DNA of 64,000 bases from Kocuria palustris (GTDB lineage: Bacteria; Actinomycetota; Actinomycetes; Actinomycetales; Micrococcaceae), in the NCBI RefSeq assembly GCF_016907795.1, contig NZ_JAFBCR010000001.1:992001-1056000 (forward strand), read 5' to 3'. Below are positions 44,740 to 54,640 of the stretch, piece after piece. The position numbers and the translations under genes are program-made. Under the pieces are notes generated by a model. It made no database searches and was not told the origin of the DNA. It saw only the letters and a program-made list of their open reading frames with translations. The first letter of the stretch is position 1; the number at the start of each line of letters is the position of its first letter.

Positions 44740-46854
44740 TCACTCGCCGCGGTTCTTCTGGATGATCTCCTCGGCGACGTTCTTCGGGACCTCCGTGTAG
44801 GAGTCGAAGGACATCGAGTACACCGCGCGGCCCTGCGTCTTGGAGCGCAGGTCGCCGATGTAGCCGAACATCTCGGACAGCGGAACGCTGGCCTTGACGA
44901 GCTTGATCCCGGAGACGTCCTCCATGGACTGGATCATGCCGCGGCGCGAGTTCAGGTCGCCGATGACATCGCCCATGTACTCCTCGGGCGTGCGGACCTC
45001 GACGGCCATGGTCGGCTCGAGCAGAACCGGGTTGGCGCGCTTGGCGCCCTCCTTGAAGACCATGGAGCCGGCGATCTTGAACGCCATCTCCGAGGAGTCG
45101 ACGTCGTGGTAGGCGCCGTCGAGCAGCGTGGCCTTGACGCCCACGACCGGGTAGCCGGCCAGCACGCCGAGCTGCATGGCGTCCTGGATTCCGGCGTCCA
45201 CCGACGGGATGTACTCGCGCGGGATGCGACCGCCGGTGACGGCGTTGTCGAACTCGTAGAGCTCCTCGGCCTCGAGGTCGATCGGCTCGAAGGAGACCTG
45301 CACCTTGGCGAACTGACCGGAGCCGCCGGTCTGCTTCTTGTGGGTGTAGTCGACCTTCTCGACGGACTTCCTGATGGTCTCGCGGTAGGCGACCTGGGGC
45401 TTGCCCACGTTCGCCTCGACGCGGAACTCGCGCTTCATGCGATCCACCAGGATGTCCAGGTGCAGCTCGCCCATGCCGCCGATCTCGGTCTGACCGGTCT
45501 CCTCGTTGAGGGAGACCGTGAAGGTCGGATCCTCAGCGGAGAGCTTCTGGATGGCGGTGGAGAGCTTCTCCTGGTCGCCCTTGGTCTTGGGCTCGATGGC
45601 CACGAAGATCACGGGAGCCGGGAAGGACATGGACTCCAGCACGATCGGGTTGGCCGCATCGCACAGGGTGTCACCCGTGGTGGTGTCCTTCAGGCCGATG
45701 ATCGCGTAGATGTGACCGGCCTGGATCTCCTCGACCGGGTTCTCCTTGTTGGAGTGCATCTGGAACAGCTTGCCGATGCGCTCCTTCTTGGACTTGGTCG
45801 AGTTCAGGACCTGCTCGCCGGCCTTGGCCGTGCCCGAGTAGACGCGGGTGTAGGTCAGCTGGCCGTAGAACGGGTGCGCAGCGACCTTGAAGGCCAGAGC
45901 GGAGAACGGAGCGGTGCGATCGGCCGGACGGGTCATGACCTCGTCCTCGTCGCGCACCGAGTGGCCCTGGACGTCGTCGACGTCGAGCGGCGAGGGCAGG
46001 TAGTCCACGACGGCGTCGAGCATCGGCTGCACGCCGCGGTTCTTGAACGCGGAGCCGCAGAAGACCGGGTAGGCCTCCGAGGCGATGGTCAGCTTGCGGA
46101 CGCCGGCCTTGATCTCATCGATCGTCAGCTCCTCGCCGCCGAGGTACTTCTCCATGAGCTCGTCATCGGCCTCGGCCACGTTCTCGACCAGCTCGGCGCG
46201 GTACTGCTCGGCGCGCTCCTGGAGATCCGCGGGGATCTCCTCGGTCTTGTACGAGGCGCCCAGGGAGACGTCTCCCTTGGAGTCGCCCTCCCAGACCAGG
46301 GCCTTCATGTGGACCAGGTCCACGACGCCCACGAAGTCGCTCTCCGAGCCGATCGGCAGCTGCATGACCAGCGGCTTGGCCTTGAGGCGGTTGATGATGG
46401 TGTCGACGGTGAAGTAGAAGTCCGCGCCCAGCTTGTCCATCTTGTTGACGAAGCAGATGCGGGGGACGTCGTACTTGTCCGCCTGGCGCCAGACGGTCTC
46501 CGACTGGGGCTCGACGCCCTCCTTGCCGTCGAAGACGGCGACGGCGCCGTCGAGGACGCGCAGGGAGCGCTCGACCTCGACCGTGAAGTCCACGTGGCCC
46601 GGGGTGTCGATGATGTTGATCTGGTTGTCGTCCCAGAAGCAGGTGGTGGCCGCGGAGGTGATCGTGATGCCACGCTCCTGCTCCTGAGCCATCCAGTCCA
46701 TCGTGGACGCACCCTCATGGGTCTCACCGAGCTTGTGGTTGATGCCCGTGTAGAACAGGATGCGCTCGGTGGTGGTGGTCTTGCCGGCGTCGATGTGCGC
46801 CATGATGCCGATGTTGCGGACCTTCTTCAGGTCGGTAAGCACGTCTTGTGCCAC
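44740..46854 (-). CDS. fusA: Elongation factor G
   Basis: EF-G drives translocation and, with RRF, recycling. The 704-residue GTPase has [70 protein letters not shown], and the domain IV/V stretches [15 protein letters not shown] and [14 protein letters not shown]. It lies 87 bp after rpsG and ends at a hairpin. No fusidic acid resistance change was assessed. Confidence 0.97.
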   Translation of the reverse strand: MAQDVLTDLKKVRNIGIMAHIDAGKTTTTERILFYTGINHKLGETHEGASTMDWMAQEQERGITITSAATTCFWDDNQINIIDTPGHVDFTVEVERSLRVLDGAVAVFDGKEGVEPQSETVWRQADKYDVPRICFVNKMDKLGADFYFTVDTIINRLKAKPLVMQLPIGSESDFVGVVDLVHMKALVWEGDSKGDVSLGASYKTEEIPADLQERAEQYRAELVENVAEADDELMEKYLGGEELTIDEIKAGVRKLTIASEAYPVFCGSAFKNRGVQPMLDAVVDYLPSPLDVDDVQGHSVRDEDEVMTRPADRTAPFSALAFKVAAHPFYGQLTYTRVYSGTAKAGEQVLNSTKSKKERIGKLFQMHSNKENPVEEIQAGHIYAIIGLKDTTTGDTLCDAANPIVLESMSFPAPVIFVAIEPKTKGDQEKLSTAIQKLSAEDPTFTVSLNEETGQTEIGGMGELHLDILVDRMKREFRVEANVGKPQVAYRETIRKSVEKVDYTHKKQTGGSGQFAKVQVSFEPIDLEAEELYEFDNAVTGGRIPREYIPSVDAGIQDAMQLGVLAGYPVVGVKATLLDGAYHDVDSSEMAFKIAGSMVFKEGAKRANPVLLEPTMAVEVRTPEEYMGDVIGDLNSRRGMIQSMEDVSGIKLVKASVPLSEMFGYIGDLRSKTQGRAVYSMSFDSYTEVPKNVAEEIIQKNRGE

Positions 46855-46941
46855 GGTGAGTCCCTTCTGAGGTGTTCCCGGCGGTCTGCCGCCCCCGATG
46901 AGGGGCGGCAGAACGTGCCGATGCTACCAGCGGAGCCGGAA

Positions 46942-47412
46942 TTACCAGCGGTAGTGGGCGAAGGCCTTGTTCGAATCGGCCATCTTGTGAGTGTCCTCGC
47001 GACGCTTCACAGCGGCACCCAGACCGTTCGAGGCGTCCAGGATCTCGTTCATCAGACGCTCGGTCATGGTGTTCTCGCGACGGGCCTTGGAGTAGCCGAC
47101 GAGCCAGCGCAGGGCCAGTGCCTGTGAACGGCCCGCGCGGACCTCGATCGGCACCTGGTAGGTGGCGCCGCCGACGCGGCGGGAGCGGACCTCGAGGGCC
47201 GGCTTGATGTTCTCCAGGGCCTTCTTGAGCGTGGCGACCGGCTCCTCGCCGGACTTGCGCTCGACACCGGCCAGCGCGCCGTAGACGATGCGCTCGGCGG
47301 TGGACTTCTTGCCGTCCTGGAGGACCTTGTTGATCAGCTGCGTGACGACCGGGGATCCGTAGACCGGGTCGACGACGAGCGGGCGCTTGGGGGCGGGACC
47401 CTTACGAGGCAT
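46942..47412 (-). CDS. rpsG: 30S ribosomal protein S7
   Basis: S7 organises the 30S head near the E site and represses the str operon in E. coli. The 156-residue product has [60 protein letters not shown] and [20 protein letters not shown]. Its ATG shares one base with the rpsL stop (TAATG). Confidence 0.97.
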   Translation of the reverse strand: MPRKGPAPKRPLVVDPVYGSPVVTQLINKVLQDGKKSTAERIVYGALAGVERKSGEEPVATLKKALENIKPALEVRSRRVGGATYQVPIEVRAGRSQALALRWLVGYSKARRENTMTERLMNEILDASNGLGAAVKRREDTHKMADSNKAFAHYRW

Positions 47413-47786
47413 TACTTCTTCTCCTTCTTCACGCCGTAGCGGGAGCGGGCCTGGCCGCGGCCCTTGACGCCCTGGGTGTCGAGGGCGCCGCGCACGATGC
47501 GGTAGCGGACGCCGGGGAGGTCCTTCACTCGGCCGCCGCGCACGAGCACGATGGAGTGCTCCTGCAGGTTGTGGCCCTCACCGGGGATGTAGGCCGTGAC
47601 CTCGACCCCGTTGTTCAGGCGCACGCGCGCGATCTTGCGCAGCGCGGAGTTCGGCTTCTTGGGCGTGGTCGTGTACACGCGGGTGCAGACGCCGCGCTTC
47701 ATGGGGCTGCCCTGGAGGGCCGGCGCCTTGGTCTTCACGACCTTCGGGGTGCGGCCCTTGCGGACCAGCTGCTGGATAGTGGGCAC
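47412..47786 (-). CDS. rpsL: 30S ribosomal protein S12
   Basis: S12 monitors codon-anticodon pairing at the decoding centre. The 124-residue product has [40 protein letters not shown] and [20 protein letters not shown]. Lysines at the two classic streptomycin-resistance positions (TTTPKKPN and GRVKDLPG) are unchanged, so target-based resistance is not expected. The GTG at 47786 gives family length. It starts the str unit, downstream of a structured leader. Confidence 0.97.
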   Translation of the reverse strand: MPTIQQLVRKGRTPKVVKTKAPALQGSPMKRGVCTRVYTTTPKKPNSALRKIARVRLNNGVEVTAYIPGEGHNLQEHSIVLVRGGRVKDLPGVRYRIVRGALDTQGVKGRGQARSRYGVKKEKK

Positions 47787-47873
47787 ATCGTCTCCTGATG
47801 GTGGCGCGCCGGTGCGGCGCGCGACGTTGGTGGATAGGCCTGCCATGGGCCGCTCGACGCGGACCCGCGGCCG

Positions 47874-47946
47874 ATGCCTCGAGGGGTGCTGCAGGAGATC
47901 GACGATGCGATCGCTGCGGGCAGCAGGGGCGAGACCCTCGAGGCAT
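47874..47946 (-). promoter_or_regulatory. Structured element in the str leader
   Basis: Perfect 12-bp arms (47874-47885 and 47935-47946) enclose two nested pairs: a 6-bp TGCTGC/GCAGCA (47887-47892 with 47920-47925) and a 5-bp GATCG/CGATC. Together they can form one long 73-nt hairpin about 90 bases upstream of rpsL and 100 bases after the putative -10. It could be an autoregulatory or antitermination site. Confidence 0.5.
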
Positions 47947-48042
47947 GACAAAAAGTGGCATTCGGGCACACCCTGCGTGCCTGAGGACGGAGTCCATACC
48001 TGCCACTGGAAGCGACCACGGATGGTCGAGCCAATCCCGGAC

Positions 48043-48048
48043 AGTGTA
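48043..48048 (-). promoter_or_regulatory. -10 candidate of the str operon
   Basis: TACACT, the same hexamer as at tuf, lies directly next to the stop codon of the IclR gene. No good -35 was found, since that position lies within the IclR coding sequence. Confidence 0.4.
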
Positions 48049-48924
48049 TCAGACGCCTCCGCGCGCCGCGATGGCGGGGTCCTGGTGCCCACCCGCCCCG
48101 GACGCGGCCAGGTCCTGCTGGATGGCGCCTGCGCACTCGCGCAGCGCCGGGAGGATCGCACGCAGCGGATCCTCGTGCTCCTCCGTGACGCCCACGCGCA
48201 TGGAGACGTTGACCGCGGCGATGATCTGCCCCCGGGCGTCCCGGATCGGCACGGCCACCGAGCGCAGCCCGGCTTCGAGCTCCTGGTCCACGTCCGCCCA
48301 CCCGCTGCGGCGCACCTCGGCCAGGCGATGGCGCAGCCCGTCGAGGGTCGTGACGGTGCGACGGGCCGGCGGATGAGCCAGAGCAGCCTCGCAGCGAGCG
48401 CGGACCTGGTCGTCGGGAAGCTCGCTGAGCAGCACGCGGCCCATGGAGGTCGCATGCGCCGGGAAGCGCGTGCCCACCGAGATCGCGACATTCATGATGT
48501 GCCGGGCCTGGACCCGGGCCACGTAGGCGATCTCCGAGCCGTCCAATACGGCCACGGAGGTGGACTCCCCCACTGTCTCGGAGAGCCGGCGCAGGTGCGG
48601 GGCGGCGATCTCCGGCAGACTCAGCGCGGAGAGGTAGGCGTAGCCGAGCTCGAGGACCTTGGCGGTGAGCTCGAAGTCGCGGCCGTCGGTGCGCACGTAG
48701 CCCAGCTGCTCGAGCGTCAGCAGGAGCCTGCGCGCCGTCGCCCGGGACAGGCCCCTGCGCCGGGCGACCTCGGACAGCGTCATCCGGGGTCGCCCGGCGT
48801 CGAAGGCGGTGATCACGCCGAGGCCGCGGGCCAGCGACTGCACCGTGTCCGTGCCCGAGCGCGACGACGACCCGGCGGCGCGCTCGGACTCCCCCGACCC
48901 GTCGGCGGAATGCTCGACTGCCAT
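48049..48924 (-). CDS. pcaR: IclR-family regulator, PcaR type
   Basis: IclR proteins of the PcaR/PobR group control the protocatechuate pathway, often as activators responding to beta-ketoadipate or protocatechuate. The 291-residue protein has [20 protein letters not shown], a winged HTH ([20 protein letters not shown], about residues 50-75) and an effector domain with [17 protein letters not shown] and [17 protein letters not shown]. The ATG at 48924 follows pcaJ by 14 bp, so it is co-transcribed as the last gene of the pca operon. Its stop lies beside the rpsL promoter, with no terminator seen between. Confidence 0.88.
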   Translation of the reverse strand: MAVEHSADGSGESERAAGSSSRSGTDTVQSLARGLGVITAFDAGRPRMTLSEVARRRGLSRATARRLLLTLEQLGYVRTDGRDFELTAKVLELGYAYLSALSLPEIAAPHLRRLSETVGESTSVAVLDGSEIAYVARVQARHIMNVAISVGTRFPAHATSMGRVLLSELPDDQVRARCEAALAHPPARRTVTTLDGLRHRLAEVRRSGWADVDQELEAGLRSVAVPIRDARGQIIAAVNVSMRVGVTEEHEDPLRAILPALRECAGAIQQDLAASGAGGHQDPAIAARGGV

Positions 48925-48938
48925 CTGCGCTGCTGTCC

Positions 48939-49598
48939 TCAGGCCTGCTCGAGCGGGAAGGGCACGAGCTGCTGGATCTGCTCGAACGTGGCCCCGAAGG
49001 TCTCGCGCACCACCACGCGGCCGTCGCCCTCGATGAGGAAGACGGCGCGGTCGGTGTAGACGCGCGAGACGCAGCCGACGCCCGTCAGGGGCATATCGCA
49101 CTGCTCGACCAGCTTGGGCTGGTCCTTCTTGGTGCGCAGGTCCATCATCACGAACGTCTGCTTGGCGCCGGTGGCCAGGTCCATGGCCCCGCCGACCGCG
49201 GGGATGGCCCCGGGCTTGCCGGTCGACCAGTTGGCCAGGTTGCCGTTGCGGTCCACTTGGAAGGCGCCGAGGACGCAGCAGTCCAGATGGCCGCCGCGCA
49301 TCATGGCGAACGAGTCCGCGTGGTGGAAGTACGAGCAGCCGTCGGTCTCCACGACCGGGATCTTGCCCGCGTTGATCAGATCGGGGTCGATGTCCTCGCC
49401 GTGGGCGGCCGCACCCATGCCGAGCATGCCGTTCTCCGTGTGGAGGGTGACGTCGTCCTCGGGCGAGAGGTAGTCGGAGACCAGCGTGGGCTGGCCGATG
49501 CCGAGGTTCACATAGGCGCCGGCGGGGATGTCGCGGGCGACGAGCTCGGCGAGCTGCTGGTTGTCCAGCGCCGCGTCCTGGGTCTGGGGAGTGCTCAT
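48939..49598 (-). CDS. pcaJ: 3-oxoadipate CoA-transferase subunit B
   Basis: PcaIJ transfers CoA from succinyl-CoA to beta-ketoadipate. The 219-residue beta subunit has GAYVNLGIGQPTLVSDYL, the catalytic Glu in TLHTENGMLGMG, HLDCCVLGAFQVDRNGNLA and GAMDLATGAKQTFVMMD. It lies 109 bp after pcaI and 14 bp before pcaR. Confidence 0.93.
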   Translation of the reverse strand: MSTPQTQDAALDNQQLAELVARDIPAGAYVNLGIGQPTLVSDYLSPEDDVTLHTENGMLGMGAAAHGEDIDPDLINAGKIPVVETDGCSYFHHADSFAMMRGGHLDCCVLGAFQVDRNGNLANWSTGKPGAIPAVGGAMDLATGAKQTFVMMDLRTKKDQPKLVEQCDMPLTGVGCVSRVYTDRAVFLIEGDGRVVVRETFGATFEQIQQLVPFPLEQA

Positions 49599-49707
49599 GG
49601 TCGTGTCTCGCTCTCTGCGCGGCCTGGCTGCCGCTGCGGTGGCGTGTCTGCTCGCGGTGGATCGGGACGGGCGCCGCCTGCGGCGGCGGTCCTGATCCGT
49701 GAGGGGA

Positions 49708-50391
49708 TCAGCCCGCGTCGGGCGTCTTGGGGGCCTGGATGCGCACGACGGTGTCGACGTAGATACCCGGGGTCACCACGGTCTCCGGATCCATCTGCCC
49801 GCGCTCCACGAGCTCCGAGACCTGCACGATCGACGTCCGGGCGGCCGCGGCCATGATCGGGCCGAAGTTGCGCGCCGTCTTGCGGTAGGTGAGGTTGCCC
49901 GCGGTGTCGGCGGTGTGCGCCTTGGTCAGGGCGTAGTCGGCGACGATCGGGTACTCGAGGATCTGGTGGCGTCCGTCGAGCTCGCGGACCTCCTTGCCCT
50001 CGGCCAGCGGCGTACCGTAGCCGGTGGGGGTGTAGAACGCGCCGATGCCGGCGCCTGCGGCGCGGATGCGCTCGGCCAGGTTGCCCTGCGGGACGACCTC
50101 CAGCTCGATCTCGCCGGCGTGGTACTTCTCGTCGAAGTGCCACGAGTCCGACTGGCGCGGGAACGAGCAGATGATCTTCTTCACCCGTCCCAGCTGGATG
50201 AGCTTGGCCAGCCCGACGTCGCCGTTGCCCGCGTTGTTGTTCACGACGGTCAGGTCGTTCGCGCCCTGCTCGATCAGGGCGTCGATCAGCTCGACGGGCT
50301 GACCCGCCACCCCGAAGCCCCCGATCATGACGGTCGAGCCGTCCTCGATCTGCTCGACGGCCTGGGCCGCGGTGTCCGCGATGCTCAGCAT
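49708..50391 (-). CDS. pcaI: 3-oxoadipate CoA-transferase subunit A
   Basis: This is the alpha partner of PcaJ. The 227-residue protein has STVMIGGFGVAGQPVELIDA, LTVVNNNAGNGDVGLAKLI, RVKKIICSFPRQSDSWHFDE and GIGAFYTPTGYGTPLAEGKE. The ATG at 50391 has AAGGAGAG about 6 bases upstream. The operator-like ACCGAACGATCATTC lies just before that ribosome site. Confidence 0.93.
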   Translation of the reverse strand: MLSIADTAAQAVEQIEDGSTVMIGGFGVAGQPVELIDALIEQGANDLTVVNNNAGNGDVGLAKLIQLGRVKKIICSFPRQSDSWHFDEKYHAGEIELEVVPQGNLAERIRAAGAGIGAFYTPTGYGTPLAEGKEVRELDGRHQILEYPIVADYALTKAHTADTAGNLTYRKTARNFGPIMAAAARTSIVQVSELVERGQMDPETVVTPGIYVDTVVRIQAPKTPDAG

Positions 50392-50404
50392 GCTCTCTCC
50401 TTGC

Positions 50405-50419
50405 GAATGATCGTTCGGT
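50405..50419 (-). promoter_or_regulatory. Operator-like motif between pcaF and pcaI
   Basis: This is the second copy of ACCGAACGATCATTC (the first is at 10875-10889). It lies in a 44-bp gap immediately before the pcaI ribosome site. Confidence 0.35.
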
Positions 50420-50435
50420 CTCTGGTGCGCCGGGC

Positions 50436-51662
50436 TCAGGCGGCGTCGGTGTTCTCGAGCACGACGGCCAGGCCCTGGCCCACGCCGATGCACAGCGAAG
50501 CCACGCCCCAGCGGCCGCCCTCCGCCCGGAGGCGCCGAGCCAGGGTTCCCAGCACTCGGGTGCCGGAGGCGCCGAGCGGGTGGCCGATCGCGATCGCGCC
50601 GCCCCACGCGTTGACGATCGACTCCTCGATCCCCCACTGGCGGAGGCACGCCAGCGACTGGGCCGCGAAGGCCTCGTTGAGCTCGACGGCGCTGACATCC
50701 TCCCAGCCGATCCCGGCGCGCTTCAGGGCCAGGTTCGCGGCCTCGACCGGCGCCTCGCCGAAGAACTGCGGCTCATTGGCCGCAGCGCCGCGCCCGGCGA
50801 TGCGCGCCAGCGGCGTGCGCCCCAGAAGAACGGCAGCCTTCTCGGACCCGAGCCACGCGGCGGAGGCGCCGTCGTTCATGGGCGAGGCGTTGCCGGCGGT
50901 GACCGTGCCGCTGTCCTTGCGGAACACGGTGCGCAGACCGCCGAGCGTCTCCGGGGTGGAATCGGCGCGGACGGTCTCATCGCGGGTGACGTCGCTGCCG
51001 CGCTTGGAGTTGGCCTTCACGGTCACGGTGAGGTCGTCGTAGCGGCCCTCGTCCCAGGCCTTCGCGGCCAGCTGGTGGGAGCGCGCCGAGAAGACGTCCT
51101 GCTCCTCGCGGGTGATCCCGTGCTTCTCGCGCAGCTGCTCGGTGGCCTCGCCCAGCGAGACCGTCCAGGCATCGGGCATCTCGGGATTGACCAGCCGCCA
51201 GCCGAGCGTGGTGTTGGCCAGGTGCAGGTCCTGCATGGGGAACGGACGTTCGGTCTTGGGCAGGACCCAGGGAGCGCGCGACATGGACTCGACGCCGCCC
51301 ACGAGCATCAGGTCGGCCTCATCGAGCTCGATCTGGCGCGAGGCCATCATGGCGGCATCCAGCGAGGAGCCGCAGAGGCGGTTGACCGTGGTGCCCGGCA
51401 GCGAGGTGGGCAGACCGGCCAGCAGCGTGGCCATGCGCGCCACGTTGCGGTTCTCCTCGCCGGCGCCGTTGGCGTTGCCGAACACGACCTCGTCGATGCT
51501 CTCCGGGTCCAGGCCCTCAGCTCGCTCGACCATGCTGCGCACCACGAGCGCTGCGAGGTCGTCGGGGCGGTGGCCGGACAGGGCGCCGCCGATCTTGGCG
51601 AACGGGGTGCGCACGGCGTCGTAGATGTAGGCGTCCTGGCGGCCGCTGGCTGCGGTGCTCAT
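50436..51662 (-). CDS. pcaF: Beta-ketoadipyl-CoA thiolase
   Basis: PcaF cleaves beta-ketoadipyl-CoA to succinyl-CoA and acetyl-CoA, the last step of the pathway. The 408-residue thiolase has AYIYDAVRTPFAKIGGALSG, the nucleophile Cys in GTTVNRLCGSSLDAAMMASR, GGVESMSRAPWVLPK, NEAFAAQSLACLRQWGIEE, GGAIAIGHPLGASGTRVL and the second Cys in VASLCIGVGQGLAVVLE. It overlaps the pcaDC stop by four bases. Confidence 0.94.
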   Translation of the reverse strand: MSTAASGRQDAYIYDAVRTPFAKIGGALSGHRPDDLAALVVRSMVERAEGLDPESIDEVVFGNANGAGEENRNVARMATLLAGLPTSLPGTTVNRLCGSSLDAAMMASRQIELDEADLMLVGGVESMSRAPWVLPKTERPFPMQDLHLANTTLGWRLVNPEMPDAWTVSLGEATEQLREKHGITREEQDVFSARSHQLAAKAWDEGRYDDLTVTVKANSKRGSDVTRDETVRADSTPETLGGLRTVFRKDSGTVTAGNASPMNDGASAAWLGSEKAAVLLGRTPLARIAGRGAAANEPQFFGEAPVEAANLALKRAGIGWEDVSAVELNEAFAAQSLACLRQWGIEESIVNAWGGAIAIGHPLGASGTRVLGTLARRLRAEGGRWGVASLCIGVGQGLAVVLENTDAA

Positions 51663-53035
51663 GAGGTGACTCCTTCGTCGTCTGATGATGCTCGGTCTGT
51701 CGTGGCGGGCGAGGAGGCGCTGGCGGCCTCCGCGTCCAGACGGTCGAAGACCGCCTTGGCATGGGAGAAGGCGTTGTTGGCGGAGGGCACCGAGAGGTAG
51801 ATCGAGCTCTGCAGCAGGATCTCCTTGATCTGCTCGCGCGTCAGCCCGTTGCGCAGTGCCGCGCGCACGTGCATCTCGAACTCACCCCAGTGCCCCGCCG
51901 CGATCAGGGCGGTCAGCGTGATGGCGCTGCGCATGGGCCGATCCAGGCCCGGACGGGTCCAGATCTCGCCCCAGGCGTAGCGGGAGATGAAGTCCTGCCA
52001 CTCGGCCGTGAACTCGTCCTTGTTGGCCTCCGAGCGATCCACGTGGGCGTCGGAGAGGACCTCGCGGCGCACCCGCATGCCGTCGGCATGCGTCTGGGAG
52101 GCGGTGCGGTCGCCGCCCGCGCGTGGTGCAGGCGCCGGAGCCGAGGCGCTCCCCGGGGCCGAGTCGCCGACCGAGGACGGCGCCCCTTCACGCCGCAGCG
52201 GATCGGTCGACGCGGAGCCCGGCGTCTGCGCTGCCAGCTCCTTGATCAGCCCGGCGAGCGCGGCCGGCTGCTGGGCGGGGATCATGTGCGCGGCCTGCTC
52301 GATCAGCTCGAAGCGCGCACCGGGCACCTGCTGCGCCCAGTCCCGCACCGCCTGCGCCTCGACCGAGGGGTCCTGCTCGCCGGCCACGGCGATCACCGGG
52401 GCGACGATCTCCCCCAGTCGCCCGGTGAGGTCGAACGCGGCGATCGCACGGCACACCTGGGCGTAGCCGTGGCGGTCGGCGGACTGCAGCGCGTGCAGCA
52501 GACCCGTGGTGATCCCGGTGCCGGCGGCGGCGTCGCGCTCGATGAAGTCCTGGGTGAGCCAGCGCTGCGCACTGCCGATGACCTGCGTGGGAGTTCCCGC
52601 GGCCTCCACCAGCGCGGCGCGCTCGCGCCACTGCTCGGGATCGCCCAGCTGCGGTGCGGAGGCGGTGATGACGGCGCCTCGGACGCGCTGCGGCGCATCG
52701 ACCAGCAGCTGCAGCCCCACGGCCCCGCCTACGGAGCAGCCCGCATACCAGAACGGGGATTCGGCCGGGAGCTCCTCGACCGCATCCACGGCGGCCAGGA
52801 CGCCCTGGGCGAGCTCCTCGATCGAGAAGTCCTCGGAGCCGGCCGGTGCGCCCCCGTGGCCCGGCAGCTCCCAGCCGATGATGCGGAAGCGCCCTTCCAG
52901 CTCGCGGGCGACCCCGCCCCACAGCGGGACGAGAGCCGTGCCCAGCGCCGGGCCGAGCAGCAGCACCGGCCGCTGCTCGTCCTGCGCCGCAGCGGGCGCG
53001 CTCAGCTCCACGAGGCGGATGCTCGGAACGCTCAT
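51659..53035 (-). CDS. pcaDC: PcaD-PcaC fusion: enol-lactonase and decarboxylase
   Basis: The N-terminal part (about 1-270) is the alpha/beta hydrolase PcaD, which opens beta-ketoadipate enol-lactone. It shows GPALGTALVPLWGGVARELE, nucleophile Ser in FWYAGCSVGGAVGLQLLVDA, the Asp in GEQDPSVEAQ and the His in QAAHMIPAQQP. An Ala/Ser/Pro linker of about 50 residues follows. Residues about 320-440 are gamma-carboxymuconolactone decarboxylase PcaC (SRYAWGEIWTRPGLDRPMRS, ALIAAGHWGEFEMHVRAALR, TREQIKEILLQSSIYLSVPS). The ATG at 53035 overlaps the pcaB stop. Fused PcaDC (PcaL) is known in other actinobacteria. Confidence 0.93.
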   Translation of the reverse strand: MSVPSIRLVELSAPAAAQDEQRPVLLLGPALGTALVPLWGGVARELEGRFRIIGWELPGHGGAPAGSEDFSIEELAQGVLAAVDAVEELPAESPFWYAGCSVGGAVGLQLLVDAPQRVRGAVITASAPQLGDPEQWRERAALVEAAGTPTQVIGSAQRWLTQDFIERDAAAGTGITTGLLHALQSADRHGYAQVCRAIAAFDLTGRLGEIVAPVIAVAGEQDPSVEAQAVRDWAQQVPGARFELIEQAAHMIPAQQPAALAGLIKELAAQTPGSASTDPLRREGAPSSVGDSAPGSASAPAPAPRAGGDRTASQTHADGMRVRREVLSDAHVDRSEANKDEFTAEWQDFISRYAWGEIWTRPGLDRPMRSAITLTALIAAGHWGEFEMHVRAALRNGLTREQIKEILLQSSIYLSVPSANNAFSHAKAVFDRLDAEAASASSPATTDRASSDDEGVTS

Positions 53036-54519
53036 GAGTCCTCTCCTGTTCTGGCGCCGCCGCCGGGCAGCGCCTCTCGCTCGTCCTGCCGCGCGAGAGC
53101 CCGATCGATCAGCAGATCGGCCGCGCCCAGATAGCCGCGCGGGTCGCACAGCTGCTGCAGCCGCTGCCGGTCGAGGGCATGCCCCTGGGCGTCGCGGCCC
53201 TCCCCCGTGATCTCCGCCAGGCCGTCGACGGCTGCCTCGACATCCGCACCGGCCCGGGCCAGCACGGCCTGGATGCGCTGGGCTCCCGTGGCCCCGTCCG
53301 CCTCCTGCACCGCAGGCTTCAGCGCCGTGACGATCCGCTCGGAGAGCAGCGCCGGCCCCGAGGCGCGCAGGTTCTCCTCCATGCGCTCGACATCCACGCG
53401 CAGCCCCTGGGCAAGCTCTGCCAGCTGGGAGCACGCCGTCAGGCTCAGTCGCAGCAGCTGCTGCAGCGCCGGCCACTCCACGTGCCAGGCGCCGTCCGGA
53501 CGCTCGTCGACCGAGGAGGAGGCGGCAGTGAACAGCGAGGCGAGCAGCTGCGGTGCGCTCAGGGCGGTGCGCTTGAGCTGGACCGAGAGCACCGGGTTCT
53601 GCTTCTGCGGCATGGCCGAGGACACGCCCCTGCCCGGGCCCGTGGGCTCGCGCAGCTCGCCGAGCTCGGGGCGCGAGAGCAGCAGGACGTCGTCGGCGAT
53701 CCTGCCGATCGCCGCGCAGACGCTGCCCAGCGCGGCCCCGGCGTCCAGAACGGGCTGCCGGGCGGTGTGCCAGACGTGGGGCGCCTCCTCCAGCCCGAGC
53801 TGCCTGGCCCAGGCGGCGTGCAGCTGCAGGACCTGCTCGGAGAGCTCCGCGGAGCAGGCACTGCCGCGCTGGAGGTCTTCCTGCTGCTCGAACAGGGCCT
53901 GCGATCCGGCCAGGGTGCCGGCCGCACCGCCGATGGCCACCGGAGTGCTCAGCCGGTCCAGCCGCTCATGGGCATCCGCCAGCCCCTCGAGCCACTGGGC
54001 GCAGCGCAGGCCGAAGGTCGTGGCCAGCGCGTGCTGCGTCAGGGTGCGCGCGGCGCACAGAGCGTGGCGGTGGCGCTGGGCCAGTCCGGCCAGCGCGGAC
54101 CGCGCCTGGGACAGGGAGTCATCGAGATGCTGGAGGGCCTCGCGCAGCACCAGCATCAGGGCGGTGTCCAGAACGTCCTGACTGGTCAGCCCGCGGTGCA
54201 CTGCGCCGACGGCCTCCGGGTCGATCTCCCGCACCGCTGCGCGCAGATCCGCGAGCATGGGGATCACCGGGTTCCCGCCCAGCTCGCTGCGCTCGGCGAG
54301 ATCCGCCAGGTCGAAGCTGCGATCGAGCACCTCGTCCGTGAGGACGTCGGCCGCCGCCTCCGCGGCGCTGTCCGGGACGAGCCCGAGCTGCGCCTGCGCC
54401 GCGACCCAAGCGGTCTCCGCTCGCACCAGGCAGCGCAGCACCTGTCGATCACCGGCGAGTCCCCGGGCCCGATGGGCTCCGGGGACGAGCAGACCATAGT
54501 CGGCGTCCTGTGCTGCCAT
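53032..54519 (-). CDS. pcaB: 3-carboxy-cis,cis-muconate cycloisomerase
   Basis: PcaB lactonises beta-carboxymuconate. The 495-residue protein belongs to the fumarase/aspartase superfamily, with GNPVIPMLADLR, VHRGLTSQDVLDTALMLVLR and the signature loop GRGVSSAMPQKQNPVLSVQL. It is longer than many homologues (about 350-450). The C-terminal tail after the YLGAADLLIDRALA helix is charged. It lies 121 bp after pcaG and overlaps pcaDC by four bases. Confidence 0.92.
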   Translation of the reverse strand: MAAQDADYGLLVPGAHRARGLAGDRQVLRCLVRAETAWVAAQAQLGLVPDSAAEAAADVLTDEVLDRSFDLADLAERSELGGNPVIPMLADLRAAVREIDPEAVGAVHRGLTSQDVLDTALMLVLREALQHLDDSLSQARSALAGLAQRHRHALCAARTLTQHALATTFGLRCAQWLEGLADAHERLDRLSTPVAIGGAAGTLAGSQALFEQQEDLQRGSACSAELSEQVLQLHAAWARQLGLEEAPHVWHTARQPVLDAGAALGSVCAAIGRIADDVLLLSRPELGELREPTGPGRGVSSAMPQKQNPVLSVQLKRTALSAPQLLASLFTAASSSVDERPDGAWHVEWPALQQLLRLSLTACSQLAELAQGLRVDVERMEENLRASGPALLSERIVTALKPAVQEADGATGAQRIQAVLARAGADVEAAVDGLAEITGEGRDAQGHALDRQRLQQLCDPRGYLGAADLLIDRALARQDEREALPGGGARTGEDS

Positions 54520-54640
54520 GCGTCTCGTCGTCGTCCTGTCGTCGCGATGCTCTGAAGATGGTGGTGACGCCGTCGCGAGTCGTCCCCGCGCGGCGGAGGG
54601 GGCGGGGCGACGATGGACGTCGGCCCGGCCCCGTGCCTGC

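Noticed and set aside
44698-47127. An 809-codon open frame on the plus strand opposite fusA
   Set aside because: High GC and strong codon bias leave long open frames antisense to real genes. fusA is unmistakable on the minus strand, and the plus-strand product has no recognisable motif.
47412-48491. A 359-residue extended S12
   Set aside because: S12 has 124 residues. The upstream part overlaps the IclR gene and the str leader and shows no homology.
51659-53476. A longer 605-residue PcaDC
   Set aside because: The extra N-terminal residues are Ala/Arg/Gly-rich, overlap pcaB out of frame, and precede a well-placed ribosome site and ATG at 53035.
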